Origin: Plantago major
Lineage: Eukaryota; Streptophyta; Magnoliopsida; Lamiales; Plantaginaceae
Assembly (NCBI GenBank): GCA_026545765.1
Contig: CM048844.1
Location: 61,490,545-61,554,544, forward strand
DNA: 64,000 nt
Reading direction: 5' to 3'
Notes under the pieces: generated by a model
Told to the model about the DNA's origin: nothing
The model's database searches: none
What the model saw: the letters and a program-made list of their open reading frames with translations, nothing else
Made by a program: the position numbers and the translations under genes
Shown: piece by piece, positions 1 to 13,344 of the stretch
Position numbering within the stretch: position 1 is the first letter of the stretch
How the letters are laid out: each line of letters begins with the position of its first letter

Positions 1-205
1 CAATAGTAATCTCCAAACGTCATAGCCATCTTTGAGCCCTTGCTGAATTACTAGTATCTGCACATAGAAAAATAAAACCAAAGAGCAGATCCACAAAAAT
101 AACAAAAACTATTCTAAAAGAGAAAAACAAAAAACAAACAAACAAATAAAAATTCGCAATAAACCGCTACAATAGAAATTGATTCCCCGGCAGCGACGCC
201 AAATT
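1..205 (-). mobile_element. Internal 5' end of an Athila/Tat-like Ty3/gypsy element
   Basis: This is the leader just inside the 5' LTR of a minus-strand element; the rest lies left of the window. It is assigned from the primer-binding site next to the LTR and from resemblance to the LTR/PBS junction of the second Athila/Tat-like element near 56360. An ATG at 29-27 on the minus strand is open to the edge of the window and could begin the gag frame, but too little is visible to confirm it. Family-level assignment is inference. Confidence 0.6.
183..201 (-). other. Primer-binding site (TGGCGTCGCTGCCGGGGAA)
   Basis: Read on the minus strand this has the TGGCGCC-GCCGGGGA form found next to Athila/Tat-type LTRs, probably complementary to a tRNA 3' end of the Asp/Arg class. 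It differs from the site at 56366 at a few positions. It fixes the element orientation as minus and the inner LTR edge near 206. Confidence 0.7.
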
Positions 206-1408
206 TCATGTGCTCAAATTACTACTTAGGAAAACAAGTAGGAAGCACTTGCTGTAAATAGACAATGCTAACCACAAGATCGTTCGCTAAGGAATCAATT
301 AGGCTATCGCAACGATTGAAAACAAACAGTTACTTGTAAAACTATGTTGATTTGTTTCCATTGAGTACTTCTAATAACTAGAAAAGAGAAAATGCAATGT
401 AGTTGATTTGGATGAATGAGGTAGAAGGAACACAGTAGTTACGATCAAGCAATGCTAATTCGCTCTAGGGATACGTTCATACTGTCACACGGTCGGTGTA
501 CAGAAAATATCAATTCAACCTTTACCAAACGAGTTAGAAGATATTTGAACTAGAGTAATCGTGGGTTGTCAATCCACGATCCTTAACCAAGTGTTTTAGA
601 GAATCTTTGAACGAGAGTATTGAATTGAAGGGTTTTTACGAAGATCTTTGAACGAGCCTAACCTATATGAACGATTTCAAGCCCTAGAAGCGAATACGCA
701 AAGCTATCACACAACTACCATGTCCGGGGTGGTTTAGCTACTCATGATAGATTGAAAGATGAAAGACTTCAAGATATTGCTCATGATAAACATAAACATA
801 ATGATAATCGCATGCAAGCTCATACAATTCGACAAACAAGAGCAAGAACGAATTGTAAAGAGATAAACAATAGAGAATTACCACGGTGATCAGGAATTCG
901 ATATCGATAAATCAATCAAGGATAAAACCAAGCTCCAAATTGTCTCAATGTCAAAGTATGAATGTGTGGAGCTTTTTTCTATGAACTAGGTTAAAAGAAG
1001 TATATCAGAAAGAAACCAAAATCTAATATAATAAGGAAAACGGAATTCTGGGAGTCGACGCTCGCCGCAGCGGACCAATTTCCTCGCCGCGGTGAGTCTT
1101 CTTTATCGCAATAGATATCCGGCTCGTAAAATCTCACCGCGGCGGACCAATTTCCTCGCCGCGGCAAGCCTCTCAACAGCTCCAGCCTCTAGCCTCGTAA
1201 AATCTCGCGGCGGCGGGAAGAATCCCTCACCGCGGCAAGCCATGCTAACCGACTTTCCTTCCTTTTAGATCAAAATGGATAATTCCTGCAAAATGAAGAC
1301 AAAACACCAATGCGTAAAAACGAACAAAAAAGACTACAAAACTAAAGACAAGGACTCACAAAGACCGCTAAAAAGGACCAAATGAGACTCTAAATTGTAG
1401 TCGCATCA
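206..1408 (-). repeat. 5' LTR of the Athila/Tat-like element
   Basis: The LTR is about 1.2 kb. Its outer edge, minus-strand TGATGCGAC at 1408, abruptly interrupts a LINE reading frame; its inner edge lies a few bases before the primer-binding site. The TGATG start resembles the TGATGTGAC start of the Athila/Tat-like LTR at 55059. The second LTR and the target duplication are outside the window, so the edges rest on the LINE break and the PBS. Open frames inside it are not genes. Confidence 0.7.
1061..1239. repeat. Three GC-rich palindromic units in the LTR
   Basis: Three related units of about 36 bp (1061-1096, 1133-1168, 1204-1239) recur at a 71-72 bp spacing. Each consists of CCGCGGCGG-like arms around an AT-richer centre (accaatttcc or agaatccc), so each can fold on itself. 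The spacer shares ctcgtaaaatct. They stand out as the only strongly GC-rich, CpG-dense stretch in an AT-rich region. Confidence 0.75.
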
Positions 1409-1461
1409 CCAAGCTGTGGATGTGTGCTATTATTCCCAAAGCCTCTAATATTCCAAGTCAT
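1409..1461 (-). pseudogene. LINE ORF2, first 17 codons only
   Basis: Ten bases beyond the ORF1 stop, on the minus strand, a frame begins MTWNIRGFGNN, the characteristic start of the endonuclease domain of plant L1-type LINE ORF2 (usually a W-N-x-R-G motif). It is cut after 17 codons by the Athila/Tat-like LTR. The rest of ORF2 (endonuclease and reverse transcriptase) is expected left of the window, beyond that element. Confidence 0.7.
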
Positions 1462-1471
1462 GTAAATCATA

Positions 1472-2494
1472 TCAAATATGAAGGGGTGATGCTCTCTTAC
1501 CATTCTTGTTGCCAGATTTCTTCTTCTTCTTACTTAATCTGAGAGAACTATAAAAGTTCCCTTCCTTCTCGGCTTTTGCCGAATTTCTCGTCAGTCTCCT
1601 TGTAATTGGAGTAGAGACGTAAGCCAAAAATTCTTGTTCCAAATCAGACTCAGTAATTTCCATTCCCATGTAATCTTGTGAGTCCGAACTTATATCATGA
1701 TCAGTTGAGAGAGAGACTTGAAGTAAATCACTCGCTGATTTTCTGCGGTTTCTTAATAGTGAAAGAGGCTCAAATTCCGGATTATCCACACCAAAAGGTA
1801 TGACTGGAGATAATGTAGCCTGCTCTTCAACAAGCTGAGAGGGAGAATCAGCTTCCAAAATGGGAGATAAGACTTGTGATTCAGTCACTTTGATAAGGTT
1901 GTGCTGAGGTTATATGGGAGATTCCCCAGGCGCAATAACATCATCATCTAGCTCATCTCCAGAATCTGCATATAAAGAGCTAGTAGTTGTCCTATTGCCT
2001 TCTTCCTTAGAAATGATACCATTTCCTAACGAGGCAAAAGGATTGGAATTGTTCCCGATGATAGCATTAAAGTCTCCAACATATGTCTCAGCTAGATTAA
2101 CATATGGATCAGATATAGGAGGAGAGTCTCTTCTAGTGAAAACATAAAGAAAGTTCCCTCTACCTCCACCTCCCCTGCCTCTAAAAGACAAGCTAGAACT
2201 TCCGCCCCTATAGTTGAAAGATTGTCTTCCTCTCCTACCCGATGCCACTTGCCAAGAGGAATCAATTGGAATGCTATTTGAATTAACATTGGAGTGAAGG
2301 GCAGAACTAGCAGCAGCTTGTTGTGTCTGTCACGGTGCTTGTAGAGCTTGGTATGGTGCCGGACGGGCTTGGCACGGTCTGGGGTGTGCCTGATGAGGCC
2401 TGGGGCGAACTGCCTGCCTAACATGAACAACTGCAGGTTCAATATTCGAATTCTCCTTAGCCAGTCACTGAGCTTCCAAGTGACCTAACTTGCT
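1472..2494 (-). pseudogene. LINE ORF1 (zinc-knuckle protein), 3' portion
   Basis: Minus-strand frames join into one degraded ORF1. From its 5' side there is a CCHC-like knuckle (CSKLGHLEAQ, its last cysteine replaced by a TGA), a proline/glutamine-rich stretch, a second TGA near 2330, a glycine/arginine-rich segment (SFRGRGGGGRG) and an acidic then basic tail ending in KKKKK and GKR. A TAA at 1910-1912 splits the two largest frames, which are otherwise in register. This layout is typical of the nucleic-acid-binding ORF1 of plant L1 elements. The 5' end is missing, joined directly to a gypsy LTR near 2494, as expected of a 5'-truncated insertion. Confidence 0.65.
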
Positions 2495-3461
2495 ACAATT
2501 GATGGTCATATATATTGCGCAGAAATTGGAAGCCTTGAGTTGTTCTAAATTCTTTTGTGTGGCATGTAGTAATTGCCTGATTTTATGTTCTAAGTTGTTA
2601 ACTCTATTTATATGGATCATGATATAATGATAAGTATATGATGTTATGCATACACATTAGTCCATGCATTCATGAGTTAAGTTTAGGGTCATGCATTCAC
2701 TATAAAAAGATGTTAAAGGTTTCAAGTAAGTTTCAAAGTTTAAAGAAAAGTAAAGGGGCTCGTAAGGACACCACCCTAAGCATTTGTAGCAATTTCAAGA
2801 GTATCGGCTAGACTGCGATTAGTGCCTCTAGTCATGTTTTAGGAGTTTTAAGACGCCACGATGGACTGGGGTAGGACCTTGCGATGCCAAGTGAGCTCGC
2901 GAATCATGTTAAGTTTTAAGACGTTTGAAGATAATGTCTGAAGACAAGTTTCAAGTTCAAGTTAAGAGTTCTCAAGAATAACAAGTTCAAGTGATATGAG
3001 TCAAATCAGGTCATAGGTTGCATTGCATTAAGCAAGACTAAAAGATTTAAAAGACATAAAGATAGAACTTTAGGTCATGGCACATGCATGGAATTTGCTC
3101 ATTCAAGTGGTCACGACTGACCCTTGCTAAAATATCAATTTTAGGTACTTGAAGTCGAGCTAATCGGAGTAGCGAGTGTTGCCGGAGCAGTGATTAGTAT
3201 TAAGAAGATCTTTAATATATTTAAATCTCACGATTTCAAAGACTTTGGAATGTTTCAAGATTTATGTTATTATAATTCCGCTGCATTATTTTACTAGTTC
3301 ACGGTTTTGAATCAAGAATTTTCATGTCAAGTTTAAGGACGTTCAAAGCATCGAACTACGTTTTAAATTTTCAAAAGTCAAGTTCGTCGAATTTATAAGA
3401 TCACGAACTAGCGCGAGTTATATTTTCCGTAGTTCGTATTTTCAAAAATCAGGGCGCTACA
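2494..3461 (+). repeat. Truncated 5' LTR of a chromovirus-like element
   Basis: This stretch is nearly the same as 4846-5810 and ends in the same GGGCGCTACA. It is therefore the 3' part of the 5' LTR of an element whose complete LTR is 3808-5810. About 1 kb of LTR is missing at its left, where a LINE begins. The junction lies in shared bases (tacaatt), so it is precise only to a few bases. Confidence 0.8.
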
Positions 3462-3807
3462 ACTTGGTATCAGGGTCCAAGGTTTTAAAACCGGTTCTTA
3501 TGGACCGAGAATTTTAGCACTTCATTTTTTTTCAAAATTGCATATCATTCTTGCATCAAAGAGTCATGTTGGGTATTGATCACTGGCCAGGCACCTCTCC
3601 ACTTCGGTAAGAGTTTTATGTTTATGTTTTAACTTGTGATCTTGTTAGTTATTAATGTAAGGATTTGTGCCAATGTGATTCTTGTTACATGTTAGTATGT
3701 TTATCTATTCGTTGTGATCTTGGTGCCTTTTTACTTTGTATGTTGTTTGTTCGATTTTGTGGTTTGATCAATTTTCGAGGACGAAATTTTTTAGAAGGTG
3801 GGTAGAT
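3462..3807 (+). mobile_element. Deleted interior of a chromovirus-like Ty3/gypsy element
   Basis: Only about 350 bp lie between the two LTRs. The left end holds a primer-binding site (TGGTATCAGGGTCC at 3465, a variant of the initiator-Met tRNA site). The right end holds the last codons of a polyprotein, FEDEIF and a stop at 3774-3794, which is the usual end of Tekay/Del-type chromovirus pol, followed by a purine-rich tract (agaaggtgggtagat) against the 3' LTR. Gag, protease, reverse transcriptase and integrase are all gone. Coverage of both extreme ends indicates internal deletion rather than a solo LTR. Confidence 0.75.
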
Positions 3808-5810
<2,003 letters not shown>

Positions 5811-8037
5811 GAGACACTCTTAGCATATTGCAATAAAAAATTTAACGGTTGTAATGCTAATAGATGCAATAACCATCTTTATTAACTATAGATCTACGCT
5901 AAAAATACAAAAACTATTTAAAATGTGTTTTGAAGGGTATATCAACTATATTAAAACAACAAATTCTCCCTCCACTTTCACTCCTTCATACTAACTTTCT
6001 TGGAAACAATCTGGGCAAGGTGTCAACACTGTAGGAACCCATTCAAATTATAAGCTTATCTCACAGGAATGAGATAATTTCAACTTTGGATTTCAATTCG
6101 ATACTATAGAACATTTCCAATTAAGGATTAAACCAACTCCAAGGATGAGATAATTTTCAAATTGAGAACTCATTTGTAGGAATGAGATAAATCCAACTTG
6201 GGTGCTCAATTTAATTAACATACCAACTCAGCGAATTTGATAATTACAACTTGAAAACTCTATTCATATGGTAAATAAAAATATATTAGAAAAATACTCT
6301 ATGAACTCCTATTATGAAAACTATATACTCCCTTTGTCCAGGATTCAGTAACCCTCGACTCGGACACAAGTTTTAACAGAAAAGTGAATAAAGTACGAGA
6401 GATTGTAATAAAGTAGAAAATATATTGGATAAAGTATGAGAGATACTGAATAAAGTAGAAGATAGATTTTCCATTATAATGATGGAAAGTTGAAATTGTG
6501 ACGTATCACAATGGAATGCGGGAAGTTGAATTCGGGACGGAGGAGTATGAGATAATCCCAACTTGATAATCCCACACTATATGAGAAAAATACGTTGGAA
6601 CTCTAAACATACATGATTCAAACCCAGGACTCGGTTTGATGGATAAAGTAACTCAATAAATGGGATTGTTCAACTTAAGAATTCAGGTGAAACTCAACTT
6701 TGAGAATTGAATAATTTTTACATGAGAACTCATTTGAAGAGTAAAACAACTCCAAGAATGATTTAATTTCAACTTGAAAATTCTAGCTGAAAGATAAACC
6801 ATGCTATTATTGGAAATATAATCTGAATGTGAGATAATTTTGACTTCATAACTCAACTCGAACAATAATATATTATATGATTTATATCATTCAAACTTCA
6901 AAATTTTATTAGAAATATAAATCACATTAATGTCAAAATACTCTAAAATGTGATAATTCCATTCGAGAACTAAGTTCGAAGGGTAAATAAACTCTACGAA
7001 TAAGATAATTCAAATTGGAAACTATATTCAAAGAGTAAACCACATTATATGAGAATAATACACTAAGTAGAAGGTGCTTACAATTTAGGGACTCAATTCG
7101 AAAGTAAACCAGCTATAATAATTAGAACATTTCAACTTGAGAACTTAATTAGAATGTAACCTCAACTCTAAGAATGTGATAATTCCGACTTGAAAACCCA
7201 ATTTAAGGAGAAAATCAACTGCAAGAATTTGATAATTACAATTTGGAAACTCTCTTTTAAGGACAAACCCCACTATTTGGGGGAAAAAAAGAAGAATGTG
7301 ATAATTTCAACTTGAGAATTCCATTCAGAGGGTAAACACTCTTGAATTTGGATAAATCAGACTTTGAAACACAATTAGAGGTGTAAGCTACAATATTTGG
7401 GAAGGCAACTTAAGAATTATTTAATTCCAACTTACAAATTCTATATGAAAGGTAAACCAATTCTAAGGACGTGACATTCAACTTAGACATTCAATTCAAA
7501 ATGGTAATTCATCTATAAGGATGAGATATTTGCAACATGTGAACTCAATTCGAAAGGTAAACAAACTCTAAAAATAAGGTATCTCAAACTTGGGGACTCA
7601 ATTCAATGGGTAAACTGAATCGTAAGATGGAATAATTCCAACTAGGGAACTCTATTCAAACCATTAACCAACTTTAAGAATGAGATAACTTAAACTAGGA
7701 AACTCAGTTCGATGAGTAAACTGAACTCTAAGATTGAATAATTCCAAATTTGAAACTTTATTCCAACAACAAACCAATGGTAAGGATGACATAATTACAA
7801 CTTAAGAACTTTACTCGAAAAATAAACAACAGTAACTCTAGAAATGTGTCTGAACTCTAATAATGAGAATATTCAATCTCTTGAACTCAAACCAACTCTT
7901 ATACTTAAATAATTACAACTTGAAAACACTATTCAAATGATAAACCACGTTATATGCAAAATACTCCAAGACTGGAGTATGTAATTCTAACTTGACAACT
8001 CAATTCAAATTATAAACCAACTTTCAAATTGGGATAG
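5811..8037. repeat. Degenerate AT-rich tandem repeat, period about 55-60 bp
   Basis: From about 6040 the same phrases recur in order with much variation: gataattccaacttg, then gaactcaattcaaa, then ggtaaaccaactctaagaatga. I see roughly 30 copies, some with the variant accacattatatgagaaaaatact. 5811-6040 holds no recognisable feature. Element A is inserted at 8038, and the same repeat continues after it at 47273. No coding potential was seen. Period and copy number are estimates by eye. Confidence 0.75.
6328..6545. mobile_element. Stowaway-like MITE
   Basis: A 218-bp element with terminal inverted repeats, CTCCCTTTGTCC at the left and GGGACGGAGGAG at the right, flanked by TA on both sides (6326-6327 and 6546-6547). 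TA target duplication and a CTCCCTCCGT-type terminus are Stowaway hallmarks. It interrupts the tandem-repeat DNA and has no coding capacity. Confidence 0.85.
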
Positions 8038-9561
8038 TGTTAGAAAATATCTGTTTAGTTTTGATCAGTACACCATAATGACTTACCTTAGTTCAGAAAG
8101 GTATCTAGTACTCTTGGTTCACTTGAACATTGTAAAAGAGGATGTATACTTAGTATGATTAGTCTAGTAAATCTTGTATAGGATGTGCGGTCTCTGAATG
8201 TAATTTTATATCATTGAAGAAGACCAAGAAGAAGGCATCCAGCAGAAAGAGCTCAACTATCTGAAGATACGAAGACTACACAAGATTACCGAAGACTAAG
8301 GAATTGTGCCTCAGAAACCTTCTGCAAAAGATAACTTGGTGAAAACTATGTTTCTGGAAGAAACGATGTTTTCCTTAGTTTCTGAAAGGTTTGATGTTTC
8401 TGAGAGCGACGTGCACAGCCTCAGATAGCATGCATAGTTTCGTTGGCACAATAGGACAAAAGATAGTACAATGCATTTAATGCCAGTGCAGAACTCGCTG
8501 ACCAAAAGCTTTATCTCTGAACAAAGAGACAAAAGTTCTGTAGTACTATCAATGGATTGTTTGTAGTTTGAATCTCAATAGCCTAACGGATAGTAATTCA
8601 AACGGCTTGATTTTCACATATAAATATCACCACTTAGAATGCTTGAAAAGACACTTTAGACACACTTGAATGACTGAATTTCATATCCTACACTCAAGCA
8701 TACAAGCCTTCTCTATTAACTCAAAGCTTACAGTTGCGACCAAGCTCTTGATTCTAAGTAGCATGAAAGTTCTAAGTATCCTGATCCTTAACAAGCTATA
8801 TTTGTTGTGAAGGAGTTGAATCGAAGCACTGTTGCAACTTGCTAAGATATTCATTCTCCTGAACGAAGAACATAGACTTGGGTCAGAAAAGAACATATCA
8901 CCACACACTGTCCAAGTGTGTTAAATGACTCTTGTTCCAGAAGGTAGTATTACATAATTGTGGAAGTTATTAATCTACCAATCTGACAAACTCTTCTTAA
9001 CCAACACTAGAGAAGGCGTTGAGTAGAGGAAGCACTTAGTTTGGGAAACTAAGGAATAATTCCAAGAAAGGTTCTGAGTAGAGAAAGTAGTTGGCTGGGA
9101 AAGCTGGGGAATAACTCCGGAAATTCTGAGTAGAGGAAGTACTTGGCTGAAAAGTCGGGGAAGAACTCAGGGGGAACACTTGGTTGGGAACCTAGTGTAT
9201 TTAGGAATCTAGAGAAGATATTTGTAAGGTGAACTCAATTATATGTCTTAGTGGATTCTAGGTCTGAGAAAGGCCGAACTGGATTAGTTGAAGGATTACG
9301 CCACCTTCAGATACCACGATAAAGCTACTATGTTATTTACTTTTTGCAGTTACTTTATGCCTTTACCTACTTGCAAAGTAATTTACGCACTTTACTAGCT
9401 TGCTGAGCATGTGCACTTATCAGAAAGACTTCCTCTATTCTGATTATAAGTATCAGAAAGTTACCCAACTTTCTGAGAAACTGTTTTATCGAAAAAAGTT
9501 TGAAAATACTATTCACCCCCCCCCCCCCTAGTCTTTTACTTTGCCGTTATCTGGACCAACA
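8038..9561 (+). repeat. 5' LTR of element A (1524 bp)
   Basis: It runs from TGTTAGAAAATATC to GGACCAACA. It matches 45749-47267 with roughly 4-5% mismatches in two stretches compared by eye (about 390 bp). It has a TATAAATA box (8619-8626) and a C13 run (9516-9528) just before its end. It is a distinct copy of the LTR family also seen in B, D and F. Confidence 0.92.
8619..8626 (+). promoter_or_regulatory. Putative LTR TATA box (TATAAATA)
   Basis: TATAAATATCA(C/A)CACTTAGA is kept in the LTRs of A, B and F, with small changes in D, about 580 bp into the LTR. This is the probable core promoter and U3/R boundary region. Transcription start is inferred, not shown. Confidence 0.6.
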
Positions 9562-9563
9562 AG

Positions 9564-9575
9564 TGGTATCAGAGC
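9564..9575 (+). other. Primer-binding site of A (TGGTATCAGAGC)
   Basis: Two bases after the LTR end; complementary to the 3' end of plant initiator methionine tRNA, the usual primer of copia elements. Confidence 0.9.
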
Positions 9576-9678
9576 AGGAGGTTCCCAAGCCTTCTGCACT
9601 GAACCTAGATCCTAGATAAGTGCTCACTAATCGCTTAACCCCTGGACTTGATCTATTTGTTAAGTTTTACCCTGCAGG

Positions 9679-11663
9679 ATGTCTTTAGGCGACGCTCCAG
9701 TTCTCAAGCCAGAGAACTATGTAAAATGGAGGAACAATATGATGCTCCATCTGGAAGCCATCAGTGATGAAATGATCGAAGTTATAAAGAATGGCCCTAT
9801 AGTCATTCAGCAAGCAAAGATAGTCACTGATATCTCTGATGGAAGAGATGAAGATTCTGCCAGAAGAACCTCCACTTCAGAAACTTCTACAAGTGGGAGA
9901 GCTATTGGTCAGATAGCTTTGGAAGAAAAACCCAGATATCTCTAGACATCAGAAGATTTCAAGATAAATAGACTGGATGGTCAAGCTCGAAACATCATTA
10001 TTCGTTCTACTCCAGACCACATACAGTGTAAACTATGGTGTGCAAAAACGGCGAAAGAGGCCTGGCAACTAGTTGAACAAATTTGTGCCGGCTCTCAGAA
10101 AACCAAGGAAAACAAGTTCGAAGTTCTGAAATTAAAATTCCATAATTTTAAACACGGGCCTTCAGAAATCCTTGAACAACTTGATTTTCGGTTTACAACG
10201 TTGATAAGTGAAATGGCTGCACTTGGTGAAAGTGAAAGATATTCTAACGCCGAAAAGGTGAAGACTATCGTAAGGAGCTTAAATCACAACTGTGAACATA
10301 CTCACCTTCAACCAAGGAATGCCAAATATCACTCCAACGCAATTATTCTCTCATCTAGCCACTGTCAACTATGAAACCTCTCAGAGAGGACAAATAGCTG
10401 ATCAGCAAGCTCACAGTGTTGCTCTAGTAACACAAGGTACTTCTGAGAAGAATCCACTAACGAAGAAGCTCTTCCAGTAAAGCAAATGAGTAAATACGTT
10501 AGACAGGAGATTGAGAGAAGAAAAGCCAAAGAGAAGCTGAAAAAGCATCTAGGCCCTAACTATCACCAGTACAAGAATATGCAATTGACCAACTCTCTGA
10601 ATAAACCTGGTCAGAAAGCATCAAGTACTGAGGTTACAGAAATCGAAAATGATATATGTTTCTATTGTCAGAAACCTGGTCACTTCAAACGGGACTGTCC
10701 TGTTCTGAACAAGCTCAAGACATGTGACAAAAAGGATAGGAGAAACTTCGAGTGAAACCAGAGAGCTATGCTTTCTGAAGAAAGAAAGAAGATCGAAATC
10801 CAAATGGATGCACTTGATCTTGATTCAGATTCTGACGACGACGATTCTGATGAGTCGAAGCTACCGTCACCAGAATTGTGTGCCTACACTCACGAAGTAT
10901 TTGACTTTTGTCAAAGGAAGAATGAAATGTGTGGAGTTGCTGAGGAAATCTACCCAGATTACTCTAACCTTGAGTCATGTCTTTTGGCTGATGATGAGGT
11001 AACCAACATTTCACGGTTCATTAATTATGAGAGTGATGAGGAAGGAATCAAGGATCTAGAACATCTCAGAAGGGAGTTAGATCTTTATGAAAGAGAATTC
11101 TTGGTTACTCGATCTAGAACCAAAATTCTTGTAACAGAAAAAGAGTCTCGTGAAAGCGAGTGTTCACGTTTACAACGACTTTCTGACACTAAGGATACAG
11201 AAAATGCATTCCTAAAGGCTCAGATAGACGAGACCAGAAAGTTGCATTCTGAGGCTATGGAGTTGCTCCAGAAGAAGTGTGAAAACCTTCTTTTCTGAGA
11301 ATGAGGAACTAATGAAGAAAGAATTATCTTTCCAATCCTATGCCAAAGCGAGTGACACTCTCACTGAAGTACACTCTTACCTAAGAGATCCTTCAGAAAA
11401 GGGAGGACTTGGGCTTGACACACAAATAAGCAATTTTATTCCTCTGAAAAGGAGTGATGAAAGGTTGACGTTTGTTAGTGGTCAACAAAGTGGTTCCCAG
11501 CATTGGTTAGAAATCAAAGGTTCCTGACAAAGGTAAAGCTGTTGCGATCAAACCTTTGAGGGAAAAACATGTCCCCAAGAAAACTGTGGAAAAGGTTTCT
11601 GAAAAGAAACCATGCACTAAAAAGTGCAATCACCCACAGTGCTATGTCTCTAGGAAAGAAAAC
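9679..11663 (+). pseudogene. gag of element A, first part
   Basis: Begins MSLGDAPVLKPENYVKW, an N-terminus shared with B, D and F. It then holds the gag core, a CCHC zinc knuckle (CFYCQKPGHFKRDCP, near 10658-10702), an acidic serine-rich stretch and a coiled coil (from about 11040). It would package element RNA in the virus-like particle. Broken by a TAG at 9943-9945, a frameshift near 10300, a TGA at 10753, and a frame change near 11280. Element B is inserted at 11664; gag resumes at 27731. Confidence 0.85.
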
Positions 11664-13226
11664 TGTTAGGAATATCTGTTTAGATTTTGATCAGCAACCT
11701 AATGACTTATCTTAGCTCAGGAAGGTGGTTAGTACTCTTGGTTCACTTAAACACTGTAAAAGAGGAAACTCACTAAGTATGATAGTCTAGCAAATCTTGT
11801 ATAGGATGTTAGGTCTCTGAATGTAATTTTTATTCCTCTAAAGAAGACCAAGAAGAAAGCATCCAGCAGGAAAAGTTCAACGGATTTGAAGATTTGAAGA
11901 CTGCACAAGATTGCTGAAGACAAGGGTTTTCAGATACCTTTGACCAGATATCTTGAAGACACAAGCGTTTTTAAATAAACAGTATTGCAAAAGATATCCG
12001 AGAAATAAAAGGTTTCTGAAACGAGGAAAGTGCCCACAGATATCTACACTCAGATACCTTAGACATAAACTATGTTTCAACATGTGGTATCTGGAGTTGT
12101 GATACTCTCTGGAAAAGGACGTGCAAAGCATCAGAAGAACTCTAATAGTATAAGATCTCTGATACAAAGCATAGTTCCGTTGGCACTACAGGACAAAGTA
12201 TAGTACAATGCATTGAATGCGCGGACAAAAATGTCTGAACAAAAACGGTGGCTTCTGAAGAAGAAGACAAACGTACTACAGTACTATACTCAAATATCAA
12301 TAGTTTGAACTTGATTTAAGCCTAACGGATACTATTCAAACGGCACTCAAATTCATCTATAAATATCAACACTTAGACTGCTTGAGAACACACCTTAGAA
12401 GACTGAACACATATTGAATACTCTCACACAAGCTCTCTCAAGCACTCTACTTACCTTCAAGCTTTCTGTTGCGACCAAAGCTCTTGATTCTAAGTAGCAC
12501 AAAAGTTCTAAGTGTCCTGATCCTTAACAAGCATTGCCATATGTGAAAGAGTAGAATTAAGATTTGATATATGAGATTCATTCTCTTGAACATCTATCAT
12601 AGACTTGGATCAGTTAAGAACAAGATACCATACATTGCAAAGTGTATTAAGTATACTTGATTCTCAGAGCTATCTGCATAACTGAACAAGTTATTAAAGA
12701 AGCTCACCTGACAAACTACCTTAACCAACACCTTAATTGGCGTGGAGTACAGGAAGTACTTAGTTTGGGAAACTAAGGAACAACTCAGAAAGAGGTTTCG
12801 AGTCTGAAGTACTTGGTTTGTGGGGAATAACTTCGGGGAACACTTGGTTGGGAACCTAGTGTAATTAGGAATCGAGAGAAGATATTTGTAAGGTTACATG
12901 AATTATCTGTCTTAGTGGATTCTAGGTCTGAGAAAGGCTGAAGTGGATTAGTTGAAGGATTACGCCACCTTCAGATATAACTATAAAAAGACTTGTGTTA
13001 TTTACTTTATGAATTTTATTACTTGCTTTATTTACCTTGCAAAGTGTTTACACCTATCTTGCTGAGCAAGTGCACTTATCACAAAAAAGTCTTCCGCTCT
13101 CTGAAATTAAGTATCAGATATCTGTGAAGATATCTAAGAAACTGTGTTTATCGACAAAAGTTTTAAAAGACTATTCACCCCCCCCCCCCCCCATAGTCTT
13201 TTACTTTGCCGTTATCTGGACCAACA
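11664..13226 (+). repeat. 5' LTR of element B (1563 bp)
   Basis: Runs from TGTTAGGAATATC to GGACCAACA. It has a TATAAATA box at 12358-12365 and a C15 run at 13178-13192. Compared by eye with the 3' LTR, about 2.5-3% of positions differ in the parts checked. Confidence 0.92.
12358..12365 (+). promoter_or_regulatory. Putative LTR TATA box of B 5' LTR
   Basis: Same conserved TATAAATATCAACACTTAGA context as in the other family-A LTRs. Confidence 0.55.
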
Positions 13227-13228
13227 AG

Positions 13229-13240
13229 TGGTATCAGAGC
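13229..13240 (+). other. Primer-binding site of B (TGGTATCAGAGC)
   Basis: Perfect initiator-Met tRNA site two bases after the LTR. Confidence 0.9.
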
Positions 13241-13344
13241 AGGAAGTTCCCAAGCCTTCTGCACTGAAGCTAAATCCCAGATAAGTGTCCACTAACTGCA
13301 TTTCACCTTCACTTGATTTGTTTGTTTAATGTGTTTGTTGCAGG

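Noticed and set aside
991..1176. Frame with a repeated PRRGNWSAA peptide
   Set aside because: It comes from the GC-rich palindromic units in an LTR; there is no start context or homologue.
5811..8037. CRISPR-like array
   Set aside because: The repeats are degenerate with no unique spacers of fixed size, and this is plant DNA.
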